A stretch of DNA of 64,000 bases from the NCBI GenBank assembly GCA_014925825.1, contig JACGCK010000047.1:186001-250000 (forward strand), given 5' to 3'. Shown piece after piece: positions 35,791 to 47,950 of this stretch (the stretch's first letter is position 1; every line of letters starts with the position of its first letter). The DNA comes from Pholiota molesta (Eukaryota; Basidiomycota; Agaricomycetes; Agaricales; Strophariaceae). The notes under the pieces were generated by a model, which searched no databases, was not told the origin of the DNA, and worked only from the letters and a program-made list of their open reading frames with translations. The translations under genes and the position numbers were made by a program.

Positions 35791-36358
35791 GCCGCGGAGC
35801 GGGGACGAACGATGCAGAGGGCATCGGGGCGCCTCGGTAGGGCCCGCGACTGCGTTCCGTGGATGGATGGATGGGCGGGTCTACTACGTCTTGGCCTTCC
35901 CCACGAGCAGCTGTCTGCGATCGACCTCGTTCAGCCTGTAGGGACAGTTTGGGTAGAGCCCTGGCAGAGTAGGGAAGATGTTCCACGATGCAGACGTTGG
36001 ATAAGAGAAGCGGAAGCGAAAGAGAAAGGGAAAGAAAGGGAAAGAGCGACAGGTGAAAAACATACTAGGGATATGAAACGGCGCTTGGATGTTGAGTATT
36101 CTTGATAGCCATGGGCATGCTGCCGAACCATGGGTGGATATTCAAGTTACGTATCGTACATCCATCCTTCGGGATAGCATTTGCTGCTCTGGATGACGAG
36201 CATAGACTAAATTCCAAGCAAAGGGTAGGATGATACGATTAGTTGAGTACGACCAGCAGTAAAGGAGAAGATGACGAATCGGCTTCCATCTAGCAGCGAG
36301 TAGATTCGTAGCCTTGGTATGAATCGTGGTCGTGGTCGTGGTTGGGTCGAGGTTCGTG
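35791..36358. other. Left part of block D, unassigned
   Basis: Short minus-strand frames upstream of core copy 9 resemble the leftward modules of other blocks. A purine-rich tract (AGAAAGGGAAAGAAAGGGAA) lies near 36022-36045. No gene can be supported. Confidence 0.3.
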
Positions 36359-36360
36359 TG

Positions 36361-36430
36361 CATGGTCCGGGCGCGCTCACTGTGGGAACTTGTGAACGCG
36401 CTTCGACTTTCGGGCCGCGGTGATCCGACG
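36361..36430 (+). repeat. Dispersed repeat core, copy 9 (block D)
   Basis: CATGGTCCGGGCGCGCTCAC to TTCGGGCCGCGGTGATCCGA. A GTGGTCGTGGTCGTGGTTGG-like tract precedes it, as also before copy 11. Confidence 0.7.
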
Positions 36431-38353
36431 GCTGCACTTTGCTGTTGACGAGCTCTTGACCGCGCTTGTCCACTGTCCACCGTCCTCCCGAGCTTCGCCA
36501 CGGCCACCCTTATCCTTCTCCATTCCTCTCCTTGTGCCGCTGCTATGCCCTCGACAGGACCCTCGTATGCACGCAGATCGACGACACGCTACGTCTCTCC
36601 TCTATCCGATGTCCTTCGCGAATAGCAAGTAAGGATACACGACTGTCGCCGGGGATAGGGAGCAGTGGAAATGAAGATCAGGTAAGCCGGGGTTCTCGCT
36701 GCTGAAAGATTGAGTCTCGCTCATACTCCTACCTACCTCCAACAGGCTATGTTGCCGTCCACTGCCAAGTTCACCTTCGCGCTGTTGTCCTTCAACCTCC
36801 CGTTCCAGCTCTTGAGCACGTTCTGGGACTCGACACGTATATGCTCCCGTGCCTGCATCCCGCAACTTGAGCTCGAGGCCTGAGCGCCGCGCCTTCGCCT
36901 ATAGCTCCGCTTTCTCTCTCCCTCCAGTAGATGGTACGTATCATTCGTTCTCCGTCATTGACGCGTCTTTGGATCTCACATCCGACTCCAGGCTGGGCCA
37001 TCTATTACCATCATACCCTGTTCGATCCCTTCAACGGCCGTAGTCTCCGAGGCGATTGGTGTTGATCGAGGCATGGAGTGAGGAGGTCGAGGACCCGGTG
37101 AGTAGCGTAGTTTTGCATCGACTGGGACTGCTTTGCTCATACTTTTTGTCCATTAGCTTAGCGTCATCGTCACCGTGCATGGACGCAGGGTGACTTCCGT
37201 TCCATGCCAAGCATGATGGCCCTCCATCCCCCGTTCTGCTCGCAATTTGGATTGCAGCGGTACGCCTTCATGCGGACATCCCGAGCCCCATCCCCCCCCC
37301 CCCCCCCCCCCCCCCGTCTCCGGTTCTGCTGGCACGCGGGGCGTGCCAAGGTGTTCGCTTTGCGCGAATGTAGAAGTGGATGGCAGACTCGACGGGATCG
37401 CCTGGATAATAACCGCGATGACGGCGTCTGTCCGCAAGCAGGATGCTCGTCTTCGCTTGTGGATGCTGTCTTTGCCTTGTGAGTACCGCGGTTCTTTCCA
37501 TTCCTTACGCGCGCTCATATCTTTCGTTCAGTGTCTAAGCGTCTTCATTGGAAACGCGAGATATGGCAAAGATGGAGCGGTTAGGGATCTTGCGACCCAT
37601 GGGATTGATAGCACGAGGCGCCCACGCTGCAGATCTACTTTGTCTACACGAGTCAAGAATGTAGATAGGGTTTCACACCACTACAATGTTATGGCTTCTA
37701 TTCGAAATTGTTATTTACCGATGACGCTTATTCCGTAGTCGGATTGGCGAGTGAATCCGCAGAGGTCGTGGTCCATAATTTGTGAGTGCCACTCGGGCTT
37801 GCAGGAACAATAGGCTTCGCTCTGCTCTAGGAGGATGCACCCTCGGATCTTCAGATGACGCAGAGGTGATCAGTATCGGCTTGTTGTTCCGACGCCTTTG
37901 GGGGTCGTGAACACGTTCTTGTGCGCACTTTCATTGCCTCCGTGCTTAGTTCGTCATTGTTCGAACGCATGGACTTGGGAATGCGCTCGTGGGCGTTGGA
38001 TGGCTGTCTCGGCGATCCGAGTTGGATCTGAGTCAGTATGGATGAGGGGTAGATTGTCATCACTTCTGTAGCCTTAAGGCTGTCAATTGTTACTTCGCAG
38101 TCTTACCAAAGCGCCGTTCTTCCATGATATTCTGTGGTGCTCATTCGATCCTTTTGTACATGCATTGTTCGATGTTTTGGGAAATAGTAGCATGTACATA
38201 GTGCGATCTTTCTTTTTAGTGAATAGACGGTGAAGCGAAGTTCTTCTTGAATGCGATGAATTTCGATCGATGTGGATTGTTGGTTGAGTTTGAGAACAAT
38301 GTTCGGTTCGTTATTCTTACAACAAAAATCGATAATGGGCCTAATAAAATGAC
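36431..38353 (+). pseudogene. Exon-like plus-strand segments, block D
   Basis: It holds the CAGGTAAGCCGGGG donor (about 36687) and TACCTCCAACAG acceptor used by the other blocks. A TGGATTGCAGCGGTACG segment and a 24-base cytosine run (37292-37315) follow. Short frames are present, but no continuous product. The organisation is the same as in blocks A, B and E. Confidence 0.3.
37292..37315. repeat. Poly-C run, 24 bases
   Basis: Twenty-four consecutive C lie between CCCCAT and GTCTCC. Such a run can stall polymerases and is a place where assembly length is unreliable. Confidence 0.9.
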
Positions 38354-38520
38354 TATAAAAGCGGCACTGCTGGAGCGCTAATGTCTCATATCCTGGTCCA
38401 TTCGTTTATTCCAACTTGATTTCAACTCCCTTGCGCAGTCCCACACCCTATGTCGTCCTCCAATCACATACTACGCCGTATACACACCGCATCCACACCA
38501 CCTTTGATGACATTGACGAC
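38354..38520 (+). promoter_or_regulatory. TATA box and conserved 5' coding segment, block D
   Basis: TATAAAAGCGGC at 38354 and TTTGATGACATTGACGAC at 38503. An ATG at 38450 opens MSSSNHILRR and reads on through PPLMTLTT to a possible GTAGAT donor at 38548. Confidence 0.55.
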
Positions 38521-39822
38521 GCCGCCCTCGGCCTCCAAGCGTCCTCGGTAGATGTAGATGCACGGCGCGGTGCCGCTCCAATCTTCGCGCAAAATAAAAG
38601 TGGAATCCATGTACGCCAGCGCTTTGCCCATCGGTACCGGATATCTGCCCGCCCAGACCGAGGCGTTACCGTGAGGTGAGTATCGGGTGCCCTCCCACTG
38701 ACACGAGCGAGACAACTTATGACATGCACCTCATATAGAGCACTTGTGGCAAGACCCGATGGCGGAAGGTTCAAGGCAGCCCCGAATGGTCGATACGTCT
38801 CTTGGCTGAAGAGCTCAACAACGAGCTTGTCAACATTCCCAACCCATTATCGTGTGCGCCAGGTATCGACTCGGTCTCCGACTCTCCGGAGAGGCGGGGT
38901 GCACGGGCGGCGCTGGTGCAGTCGGGATAGGACCCCTGATAATGCCGTGGGAGGTCGGATACAAAATAGCCAAAATTTCGGCCGTCATAGGTGTTCGAAA
39001 TTTCGGCCATTTGGGGGAGATTTTGGGTGTTTTTGTGATCCGACATACAAAATTGGGCCGATATAGGTGTTTTTTGTATCCGACCTTTAAAAATGTCTAT
39101 AAAATAGCAAAAAATCTAAAAAAAATTTCGATGTCTAAATACAACCTAAGTACCGTCGTGCATATCATTTTGGATGTCTTTTTTATCGGGCGTTTGAGTA
39201 AGCACTTCATGGCTTCGAGGATTGCCTATCTTGCACTAGCATCTTCGTAAAAATGTTGTCAAAAAAGCTAGACACTAATTCTACTAATTTCTAGCGCCGT
39301 TTCGTTGTTGCGGGACCGGAATATTGAAGGGGGAGATAAAAAAGAAATGCAGTAGCAGGAGGATGGGCAAAATATCTTGTTTGAGCTTTGGGTGGAAAAT
39401 AGCGCGGAAAAAGCGCTGATTTCGATCGTGAAGTTTGCTTCCAAATTTTTGCCAAATTTGCATGGAAAAGTAACATTGTTTGTGATTGTCAGGGGGTCAG
39501 TGCCCCTTAGGTGTTCGGGATCTGACCTCCAAAAATTGGGAGCTCTTAGGTGTTTTTTGAGGCGGTATGAGACATAGAGATGAGTGCCATATCCGGTCGA
39601 ATATAGGTGTTCGCCTACGAAAATGTATCCAACTTTTCGCGGCCTGCGGCCGCGTTTATAGGCGTGGGAGTATCCGACCCACAACAGTATTATCAGGGGT
39701 CCTGTCGGGATGCCGCATGCCAGCGGCGTGACGCGGCCTTGGGGACGGAGCACGGGATCAGGCGAGATGCATGCGTGGGGATGTTCTTCTGCAAGTCGTG
39801 CCGCGTGCGAGCTGGTCATTGA
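38450..39822 (+). pseudogene. Block D gene with a MITE inside its last exon
   Basis: A frame reaching GVTV ends at a GTGAGT donor (38676). It continues after an acceptor at 38738 as RALVARPDGGRFKAAPNGRY and stays open to SRD at the 38928 insertion point. After the MITE and the second target copy, the same frame resumes at 39712 and stops at 39822, with a CKSC motif near the end. MITE plus one target copy is 783 bases, a multiple of three, but the MITE itself contains stops (first at about 39066). The first exon is uncertain: an ATG at 38450 with a GTAG donor, or a longer frame from 38416. The product is not recognised. Confidence 0.4.
38929..39703. mobile_element. 775-bp hAT-type MITE
   Basis: The ends AGGACCCCTGATAAT and ATTATCAGGGGTCCT are exact inverted repeats of 15 bp, followed by a weaker match through GTCGGATAC. 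GTCGGGAT flanks it on both sides (38921-38928 and 39704-39711), an 8-bp target duplication. No transposase is encoded. Internally TAGGTGTT recurs at least five times, often followed by TCG or TTTTTTG, in a regular fashion that suggests repeated protein-binding sites. Confidence 0.85.
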
Positions 39823-40397
39823 TGACTCAGGAGTTATGCTCAGTAAAAACACAAAATCTGATTGATGTCTGAGATAGGCACGGAAAAGTCTGATAGATGT
39901 CAAGAATGCGTTTTAGCTACACTGACTCTGACATATGAGCCGCAATTATGTCAGGTGGAAGTCGGGAGTGATGGCTCAATAATTAGTGTTGATCCGGAAA
40001 AGAGTCAGGTCCAGTCAGATAGTAGTCGAGTGCATATCCCATCGATTTCAAGGAAATGTCATATAAGAATCAAGTCAATCTCACGCTTATTTGCTTTATT
40101 AGTTGATTCAATTTGAATTAAATGTAAGCATGAATAAACATAATATTAGTCCTCAAAGTAATGTAAGCTACGAAACGGCAAATAAGGTCTAAGGTAAATA
40201 TGGTAAAAAAATCTTTATATCTTTCAATGCCTTGTTACGACCCCGAGGAATATGCTACTTGAAGACATTAAGCTACAGGCTCGGAAACATGGAATGCACG
40301 ATATTCACACCTTGTCAAGACATAATTGCACCTCTGCTGAAAGATACTGGGCATTCAAGATGTCGGAAATGAGTTCTGTGAAGGGAAGAAGTGAGAT
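39823..40397. other. AT-rich stretch, no gene seen
   Basis: It follows the block D gene. Only short frames occur. No splice signals or repeats that I can link to other blocks. Confidence 0.4.
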
Positions 40398-40900
40398 CTA
40401 GTGAGAAGACAAACAGAGATGCAGATATTCAAATTTCCGTACCTGAACTGGTAGGCTGGCTCTCGCCCAATGTCCCCCCAGGCTTCCGCTAATTCGTCTG
40501 GATGCCACACGAAGGCACTGCACGTCGACTGGAGGCCCGTTTTCGTCGTTTTCATTGGCAAGTGGAATAGATGGGCGGATCGCGGCCGAGCCGTTCGCGT
40601 CGTCGTTCATGGCGCTATCCCACAGGCCCTCCGCGCACTCGCCTGTATGCTGCGCAAAGGTACCTTACGTCGACTTCAGGTGAGTAGTCCCTGCACGGTC
40701 GAATCGGTGCCACACTCACTGACAACCTTCATACAAATCTCCTTCCTCGTCGTCATTCCGGGCCTGGTACGCGTTGCTGACAGTTGCTCTCGTCCCAACG
40801 CCCTCGCGAGTCGAATCGCTGTCGTCCAAGCCACGCTGTGAGTCGTCCAGCGTCGTCGTGTCATTGCGCACTATGCTGCGGTGTCCGTATATCGCTCATG
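40398..40900 (-). other. Possible minus-strand exon, unrecognised
   Basis: The minus frame ending at GTACGG (about 40440) carries NVQCLRVASRR-like sequence, here DVQCLRVASRRISGSLGG, before a plausible donor. The plus strand also offers a CAGGTGAGT donor at about 40680. With both strands possible and no domain, the call is weak. Confidence 0.2.
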
Positions 40901-41984
40901 CCGTTCGTAGTGTCATTGCGCCGACGGTGTGCCTAGTTTGCTGTGTGAGCGCGACGTCGAGAGGAGGGGAGATGGGACGAGATCCACACACCTGGGAGGT
41001 GCGCGCTGATCGGGTGCGTCCGCAGGTGGCCACTGGATGGTTGCAGGGCGGCACGTCGAGGGGGTGTGTGGATGGTCGAAGCGCTCAAGACGCATTGCCT
41101 GGGTTATCCGAGGCAGTGTCGCGCAGTGTCGCGACTCGCTCTAGTTTATGCACTGTCGAAGACTTAGTATGTAGAGATCCTAAGCAACTGAATGAAGCTT
41201 ACATACCAAGTCTCCTTGAAGTCCTTGGCCCTTTGACTTGTGTTGTAACATTGCGCTTTAGAGGACTGGGCGGCGTTGGGGAAAGAAAGGCTGTTAGGAG
41301 CTGGGAGTTCGACCGTATAAAGACACGACCGTCGACCACAAGACGGCATTCAAGTCCATGATGGTGGAACTTAGAGAACTTTCCTAAGTTCAAAGTTACA
41401 GCGAGCATTGTGCGTTGGAACTGAGAAACAAAGCGGGCACGTGCATATGAAAATGTTGACCTCGGCTTTTACTTGATTTCAACCTAATTTCTACCTGACA
41501 TCAAGTCCAATACAGATATCACTTGAATGTCAGAGATGTTTGATGGATACGGACTTTTTGTGGGGACCTGATACTACCTTGAAATGACTCTGACAAGAAG
41601 GCATTTTCGCGACTATGACACGACGTTTGCATGACATCAACCTGACTGCACCTGACTTGTCGTTTTTACTGAGAGTTATGGGTTTTATCTTCGTGTATAT
41701 TGTCTATTGATGAAATGGTATAAGCAAACAGAGTATCACACTTGTATGGTCCATGCACGGGATGAATCAAGTAGAAATACATTTGCTATCTAATATTGTT
41801 AGTGTAGTAAATCTTCGGATACAATATTGCGATAATTCAGATCAGCGTGCACTCATCACTTCGCCGCTTGTATGCTAGTCGCGTGAATTCCTGCAGTGGT
41901 AGCAATTGGGGTAAGTATTGGGATATCGATCCATTCAGATTGAGCGAAGCGAAACCCAGTTTATAATTCATAACAATATTTCAA
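40901..41984. other. Unassigned stretch
   Basis: Frames of up to about 195 codons occur on the plus strand (40774-41361) but lack motifs, and their codon pattern is not convincing. The right half is AT-rich and appears noncoding. Confidence 0.3.
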
Positions 41985-42119
41985 GCATCGTAAATTATGT
42001 ATTAAAGTGTCCGAACGAAAGAACGCGCGAGAATCAGTAAACATCTTATCTAGCATAGTAAATTATGTAGTAGAGCGTCCCAACGAATGAAAGCGCGAAA
42101 ATCAGTAAACACCCTATCT
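41985..42119 (+). repeat. 68-bp tandem duplication
   Basis: GCATCGTAAATTATGTATTA at 41985 and GCATAGTAAATTATGTAGTA at 42053 start two adjacent copies that share AATCAGTAAACA and TATCTAGC. They lie just downstream of the stop of the small secreted-protein gene. Confidence 0.75.
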
Positions 42120-42186
42120 AGCTCTACGAAACCGTCCCAGACAACCACGCCAAACCCCCCACCCCCACACCTTCTGCTCACTGCGC

Positions 42187-42675
42187 TCACACCGCGTGCT
42201 CAGGGCTGACGCGGCGCTTCTTGAGATAATTCCTGCGCGCCGCGCTGTCCTTGACCCCGCGGACGCTGTTCAGCGGGCGCGTCGGGAGGGGCGCGCGTGC
42301 GACGGCGTCGCGCCGCCGTGCGGTCCCCGTCCCCACCGCAGTCCCAGGGCAGAAGCCCGCGTCGGCGTCCTGCACCAGCGCTCCAGTAGTCTGCGACCAT
42401 AAAACATCCTTGCGTGAGCACCCATTCGCACTGGAGCTAAGTTATGAATGTGTGTGTACCTTGGAGTACGTGCAAAAGAAGTCGTTCGGGTCCTCCCCGG
42501 CGAAGGCGGGGTACGAGCAGAAGATGGGGTCGGTGGTGAGGTTGTTCTCCGCGAGGGGGAAGTTGGCGGTGTCCGCCGCGGGGCAGACGAAGGCGCTGGG
42601 GGTGCCGGACGGGTTGGCAAGCGCGGGGAGGACGGCGCTGAGGGTGAGGAGGGCGGCGAGGACGGTGAGATGCAT
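42187..42675 (-). CDS. Small secreted protein with conserved cysteines, 139 aa
   Basis: Two exons (42675-42460 and 42390-42187) are joined by a 69-nt GT-AG intron after YSK. The start MHLTVLAALLTLSAVLPALA is a clear signal peptide with an AxA cleavage site near residue 20. The mature part has four cysteines in the order FVC, FCSYP, FFCTY and FCPGT, including NDFFCTYSKTTGALVQDADA. This spacing resembles small secreted proteins common in basidiomycetes whose function is unknown. The C-terminal 40 residues are strongly basic (AARRNYLKKRRV). A TATATATATA run lies at about 42795-42805, upstream on the minus strand. Secretion is well supported. A role in wall, substrate or host contact would be a guess. 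Confidence 0.75.
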
Positions 42676-42809
42676 CGTATTTTTTGAAGCTGTGAGGATG
42701 GAGGTGCGGCTCGGTGTTCTCGACGTGCGGGCGCGCGGTTGGGGATGCAGAGTCAGTGGGGGAATTGACTAGGAGGACAGAAATTATGAGCGGTGGTATA
42801 TATATCGTA

Positions 42810-43690
42810 CGAGAGGCCCAGCCAGGCCCGCGAGATTAGAGGAAGAGAAAAACATCATCGCACCTGGAGTTAAAAATAAGCCCCATTGAATGATGAGCGC
42901 GACATGTCCTTTGCGGCCATTTATAGGGTAGGAGAGCGGTTCGTGATGGTGGCGCCAGTCAGAGAAGCCAACCTTGCTTGAGGGATGAACTTTTCCATTT
43001 TTTGTTTTGCGTGTGCGCTCCGCGGATGCGATGCGTGTGTAGATCGCGTCCTCCTCCTCGTCCTCCTAACAAATCGTTTCGTTCCAGTTTGTTGCGCCTT
43101 TGTATAAAAAATAAAACAAAATAAAAGAAGACAGCCGCCGCAAGGCCGCAAGTGACCGAAAACATGTCGTCAAAAATGGGAACCAAAAGCAAGTAATTAA
43201 GGGCATGCACCGGATGCACAATCTTTCCGCTGAATACTATCTCGAATCAGTCTCGAATAGCCGACCAAAGTCACCAAACCATGTTGTATTCTTGATGAGT
43301 TGTCCCCATGCGCGCTGCCCTGGGACGCCGTTTGGATGTTCTATCGAGCTCTGACACTGATAGGTAGTTGAAATTGCGCTTCAAAAGGCTGTCTCGTCGG
43401 TATCTAGGAGAATGGGAGAGTGAGAGTATGTAGAAGAGTTTGAGTTACTGACAAGACGCACTGCGGAAGGAATGATCGGCATCGCGGAAACTGCCGGCGG
43501 CAAGCGAGAGCCAGAGCGCTGCTGCAATCTCTTCTCCTTCCTTTCGTTTTACGCACCATCGTCTGGCAAATCTCTCCCCAAAATCTTTCGTTCTCTTCTC
43601 GTGGTATTACCTTTCTGCAGATCCGAGCATCGATCATCCTCAGCCTCCTCGACTAGGCTTGCAAAAGCACTCGTCACGCGCCTCAGACGC
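42810..43690. other. Upstream of the secreted-protein gene, no gene seen
   Basis: Short frames on both strands without motifs. The part near 43040-43140 is minus-strand T/A-rich. Block F homology starts at about 43700. Confidence 0.4.
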
Positions 43691-45488
43691 CCCGTCGTCT
43701 AGTCTTAGCATTGCCTAGTTTCGTCTCTATGTGGGCATTCGAGTATTATCTTGGGCGTGAAGAGGTCAGGGTGGTTCAGGGAACGGGGGATACAGTGAGT
43801 TCAACTCTTCTGCTGGTTCTGCCTTACTCACGCCCCTGTTCAGCAGGATTGCTGTCGTTGTTGTTGCCTCCCGCACCCTGTTCTCGTCTTCACGGCCCCC
43901 AATTCGCCTTCATTGGGTGTGCCGTCCAATTCGGAGTCGGGGCCACTTCGTGACGTGGTGGGGTTCGTTGGAGAGGAACGGTTGATGAATGGCACCCTGT
44001 TCGAGTTTTGTGTTATGCCTCGCGCAGTACGCTATGGTTCCTGGTGAGCATGCCGTTACCTCCTGAAACTCGTGCGCATATAGAGGTTTATAGGCGACAT
44101 CTCGGCCAACCATGATCATTCGATAAAGACGGACGCGAAGGACCGCTCGCGATCAGGCTACGACGTACATATTGAGAACTATACGAGCTTCGATACTGTC
44201 CGTAATGTCGATCTCTCGCTGTCCATACCCGCATCTTATATATCATCTTCGTCAGGTCGATCGCAAACCAGCGCACTTTCCGTGATCCTCGGATAACCAG
44301 TTGAGTGGTTCATTATCGTTTCGCCGCGTTGACACCCCCTTTCTCATAGGGAATCATCTGCCGATCGAAATGCATGTTGACGATGCAAGTCCTGGCTTTC
44401 TCAAGCACAGCGGTAGTGGTGGAGTCCCTGGTATTCGATGGCCTAAGGCTGAGCGAGTAGAGGCAGTGGGACAGATACTCGGTTCACCTGCTCGCGCTGT
44501 TCATCGGGTACGCATGGGTTTTCCTAAGTTTTCCTACTTTTTCGTGTTCCACTTTTCTCGCGCGTTCAGAGTCCAAACGGGCGTGTCTGCATTTTGTCCC
44601 GGCTTCATGCACAGGATCCGACGTCCCTCGTCGAATGTGGTTGAACCCAGAAATTTTCGTGTCACTCGACGTCCATTCAACCTTGAAAGCTTGCTCCCTG
44701 CGACGGTGACGTCGTCGGTGGGTGGCTTTCCTGTCTTGAGGGACCGGGTCAGATGTGGATTTTGGAGGAGCAACCTTTGCCACTGACAGTGTTCGTCGTT
44801 GATCCTGTCATGGACCGGGTGTTTGTGAGCGCAGCATTGGGTTCTGTTAAGGACCGTTCGGCGCTAGGCGTGGAGGCTGCGTGGTCTCGTTTGTGGGTGG
44901 CGTTCGCGTGGTAGCATGGCGGTGCAGCACGAACGCGCTGCTGGGCCATGTTCCCCTCCTCTTGCTCTGGGTACGGGTACTACAGCCGTCCTCATCCTCA
45001 TCAGGAATTGTGCCTCTGACCGCTTAGACTTTCATTGGAGTCCATTGTTATCCATATGTTTCCCCCGATCGCACGTACTCTATCGATAATTTGAAGCGCA
45101 GATTTTTGCAATTTGTTTCCGTACCTTGAACGTGATTGTATTTAGCGAGGAAATGGCGACCGGGGGTACGCAGAATTCAAATGACCTGTCCGCGAGGAGC
45201 TGAGATGTCATTTTGCGTGCATTGTTCGACTAATTGAGACATTTTTTGTGGACGGTATAATACCTTCCGAATCGTTATCGATGGAAGGAATGAAATTCGG
45301 TGCTGTATCCAATGGGATCGCTGATTCTGGATGGTCGGTATGAAGCTCCGTGTTGGTGCCACTCCGAGAATGGGGAGTAGATCGTGTATACAATGAGGGA
45401 GCCATTGTTCTCAGATAGTCGTAGCCACGCTACGGAAGATTGGCAGAAAGTGCAACCCTTCAATCGTGAATAGCTTGCATGAAATTAG

Positions 45489-45629
45489 TATAAAATGTAC
45501 CTTTCCTCGAATGTCAATTTACTATCGTCTCTCGATGTATTCTCTTCACCAAGTTCACCTACACAGTGTATCCCGCTATCGTACCCTGAATTCACTCTAT
45601 TCATGCCTATCTTTGACGACATTGACGAT
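45489..45629 (+). promoter_or_regulatory. TATA box and conserved 5' coding segment, block F
   Basis: TATAAAATGTACC at 45489; TTTGACGACATTGACGAT at 45612. Confidence 0.55.
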
Positions 45630-46380
45630 CCCTTGCGATTGCGACATCGCCTCGTCTCCGTCGGGATTACGATGGACAAATTCGAAAAGACGGGCTGATA
45701 CATACGGTACGAGCATAAGCAGTAAGTAAATCTCGCCCCTACCACCTGCTTTCCCATTGATGAGATTTACATGTACATTATACAGGATGATGCTTCTTTT
45801 CCAGCCATCGCGCCTCACTACGTGCCAGACGGGGCAGCCAGAGCACTTCGCCGGACGGAACTCGAGTGCGGACGCCCATGCCATGGCGTCATTGCAGCAG
45901 TACCATCTCGAAAGACCGTAAAGTGCAAAGTAAGTCGTCGTCGGTCCACTCTTATTCGTGTTCATATAAGCTCACGTATATCATCTTCTATCTACTTCTT
46001 TTGTTTGGTGACAGAAACCAGGATGCACGAAGTCCTACAAACAGGAAAAGGAACGAAACTACCACTATACTCATGGCAGATGTAAAGGAACTGGTATCCC
46101 CCGATGGCCTCGGCCTCCGTGCCCGCGCCTGCGCCTGCTCGCCCACCCTCATCCACACTTTCCCGCGTCCATATACGGTCTGCGCCTACACCTGCGCCCA
46201 CCACTAGCTCATGATCAAGCGCGCTGCCGAGCAGGCGCGAGTCCTCGATGGAGAGCATGGCAGGTGCATTGCCAGAAGACCGCACACCCGAATCGAATAC
46301 TGGGCTCAGTCCGCGCACTCGATCTGGATTTTCACAGATAGATGTGGCGGATGTGAGTTGGGGTAAGCTGGTGTTTTTTC
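45534..46380 (+). pseudogene. Block F gene copy with in-frame breaks
   Basis: An ATG at 45534 opens a frame reading SLTTLTIPCDCDIASSPSG and reaching a GTAAGT donor at 45722; the acceptor is at 45785. The second exon reads LLFQPSRLTTCQTGQPEHFA and ends AMASLQQYHLERP before a GTAAAG donor. A later piece reads SSMESMAGALPEDRTPESNT and SGFSQIDVADVSWG but has a TGA stop shortly before it. The exon junction also meets a stop in the simplest splicing. The copy in block E has different indels. It is Ser/Pro-rich and not recognised. Confidence 0.4.
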
Positions 46381-47097
46381 GTGATAGACGGTAGATATAC
46401 GTGTTGTAATTGTATTTTTTGCCGTCATTTTAGCTCCTTGCATTGTTTCTTTATATCGCGTCGAGGTGCGACAGCTTTTGTTTCTGTGTTGATATTTGTA
46501 TTTGAAGTGGGCGGAGTGGTGGAACCGACGGTCTATGAGAATACTTACCTACAAATATAGCGTAACATGTGCAAAATCTACTACCATAGTGTCTCTTATG
46601 TCGTTCCTGTCTTTGAATAGTAATATACCATCGATTGACTGAACTAGAACTGGTCATCAATGTGTGCTTAAGTTGCTGAATAATATTTGACACATAGACA
46701 AAGTGAGCTTGGATTACGGATGTACCACACAGGTGTATCGTTTCCTTTCGTACATTACTTGTAATGTGCCCCGTATATTTAAGCGACAGAATAAAAAGAT
46801 ATAATCCTTTCATAGGAGGCACGATGTCATCAATGCCTTGAACAGAACCAGGCGAGTTTCACAGCGAACCAAAACCTCGTCAGGAAGCCCATACACTGCG
46901 CGCGCTGCGCTCGATACATGGGGAACAAATACTCGACATCCACGACGCTCCTTCTACACCGCGAAGCGCTTCGATCAGCGTTATCAGGCCCCTCTGCGTC
47001 AGTTATCGCGCGTCCTTTACCCTTCCCGACCCACCCCTGCCGCAGACACCCCAGTCCTTGGACCGCAACCTCTTGCCGCCACTCGCCTTTCCTTTCT
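46381..47097. other. Right end of block F, mostly noncoding
   Basis: TGTAATTGTATTTTTTGCCG near 46405 matches 61625 in block E. A minus-strand frame of 123 codons (46822-46451) has no motif. I treat the stretch as 3' flank. Confidence 0.4.
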
Positions 47098-47950
47098 CTA
47101 TAAGCGCCCCAAGTACTGCGCCTCTAGTCTCCGCCCGTGGTGCGGCACGAACGCGCGCATATATCTCCAGATAACGTGCTCGACGTCGGGAAGGACGTCG
47201 TGCTTGGGGTATCGCGGGTTTGTGAGGGTTTCGGGGGGTGCGGTGATGGGTGCAACATCCACATCTATGACGGCGGCGGCGGCAGGGCCAGGAACTGGTG
47301 GAGATGGTCGTCGATGCTGAATAGGGGGCGGTGGCGAGGATGATGGCGCGACGGGCGCGGGCGCGATGAGGTCGTTCGATGAGGGTGACGACTGCGTGGG
47401 GTGTATGTGCAACGGCGGCGGCGGCACGGGCGGCTGGCGCGGCGCAGGCCCGATACGGATTGCGCTAGTCTTCGTTCTGTTACCTCCACCTCCCGCCACA
47501 CGCGCCCTCAGCCACGACACACTCTCGATCAAGGTTCTCAACACGCTCACACGTCTCTGTGCCGAGTGTCAGCGCGTTCGCGTGAATGACGCGCTCGAGG
47601 GGGCAGGAGTGATAATGGGTTCGAGTACGGTAGCGGAAATGGGAGCAGAATTGGAATGGGGACCTGAAGCGAGAGCGAGAGCGACTCCTCGAGCGACACC
47701 AGTCCTGATGCGGCGCAGGTGGGGGAACGGATGACGTGGCGATAAGCTGCATAAGAGGGACGGGCGAAGCAGGCACGGCTGGCACGGCTGGCAGCTGGCA
47801 CAGCGGAAACAGCGGGAACAGCAGGTGCTGCTGCATGATGAGCGGCGGTGACGGAGCAACAGGCCGCTGGACACGCGGGGTGTACTCGAGTTCTGAGAGC
47901 AGGCGGGGGGAGTGTTCTAGTTGGCATTGCCTCGCGAGTGCTTGAAAGCG
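47098..47950 (-). CDS. Proline-rich protein, frames not fully resolved
   Basis: The minus-strand frame 47550-47098 runs through Pro/Ala-rich sequence to TNPRYPKHDVLPDVEHVIWR and AFVPHHGRRLEAQYLGRL. Upstream (about 47950-47600) a different frame reads LARQCQLEHSPRLLSELEYT and LIATSSVPPPAPHQDW. The switch between them needs an intron near 47520-47620 that I cannot place. In block E the related minus-strand segment at 62297-62025 reads SDIERGYLERCVCAFVLQLA, so the C-terminal end is conserved with change. It could be a gene or a recent pseudogene; the function is unknown. Confidence 0.4.

Larger units (their letters stand above)
43700..47100 (+). repeat. Block F: uninterrupted partner of block E
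   Basis: GTGGGCATTCGAGTATTATC and following DNA align with 49205 onward in block E, including GGAACGGGG and GTGAGTTC. At 45055-45075 block F runs straight from GAGTCCATTGTT to TTTCCCCCGATCGCACGTAC. Block E is split at the same place by about 9.1 kb. Homology resumes at 59691 and continues past the TATA box to about 62200. Block F therefore defines the empty site of that insertion. Confidence 0.7.

Noticed and set aside
35288..35986. 232-codon minus ORF
   Set aside because: Same reasoning as for 34740-35552; it is probably an open frame by base composition.
39268..39903. 211-codon minus ORF
   Set aside because: It lies mostly inside the MITE and crosses its right end and target duplication.
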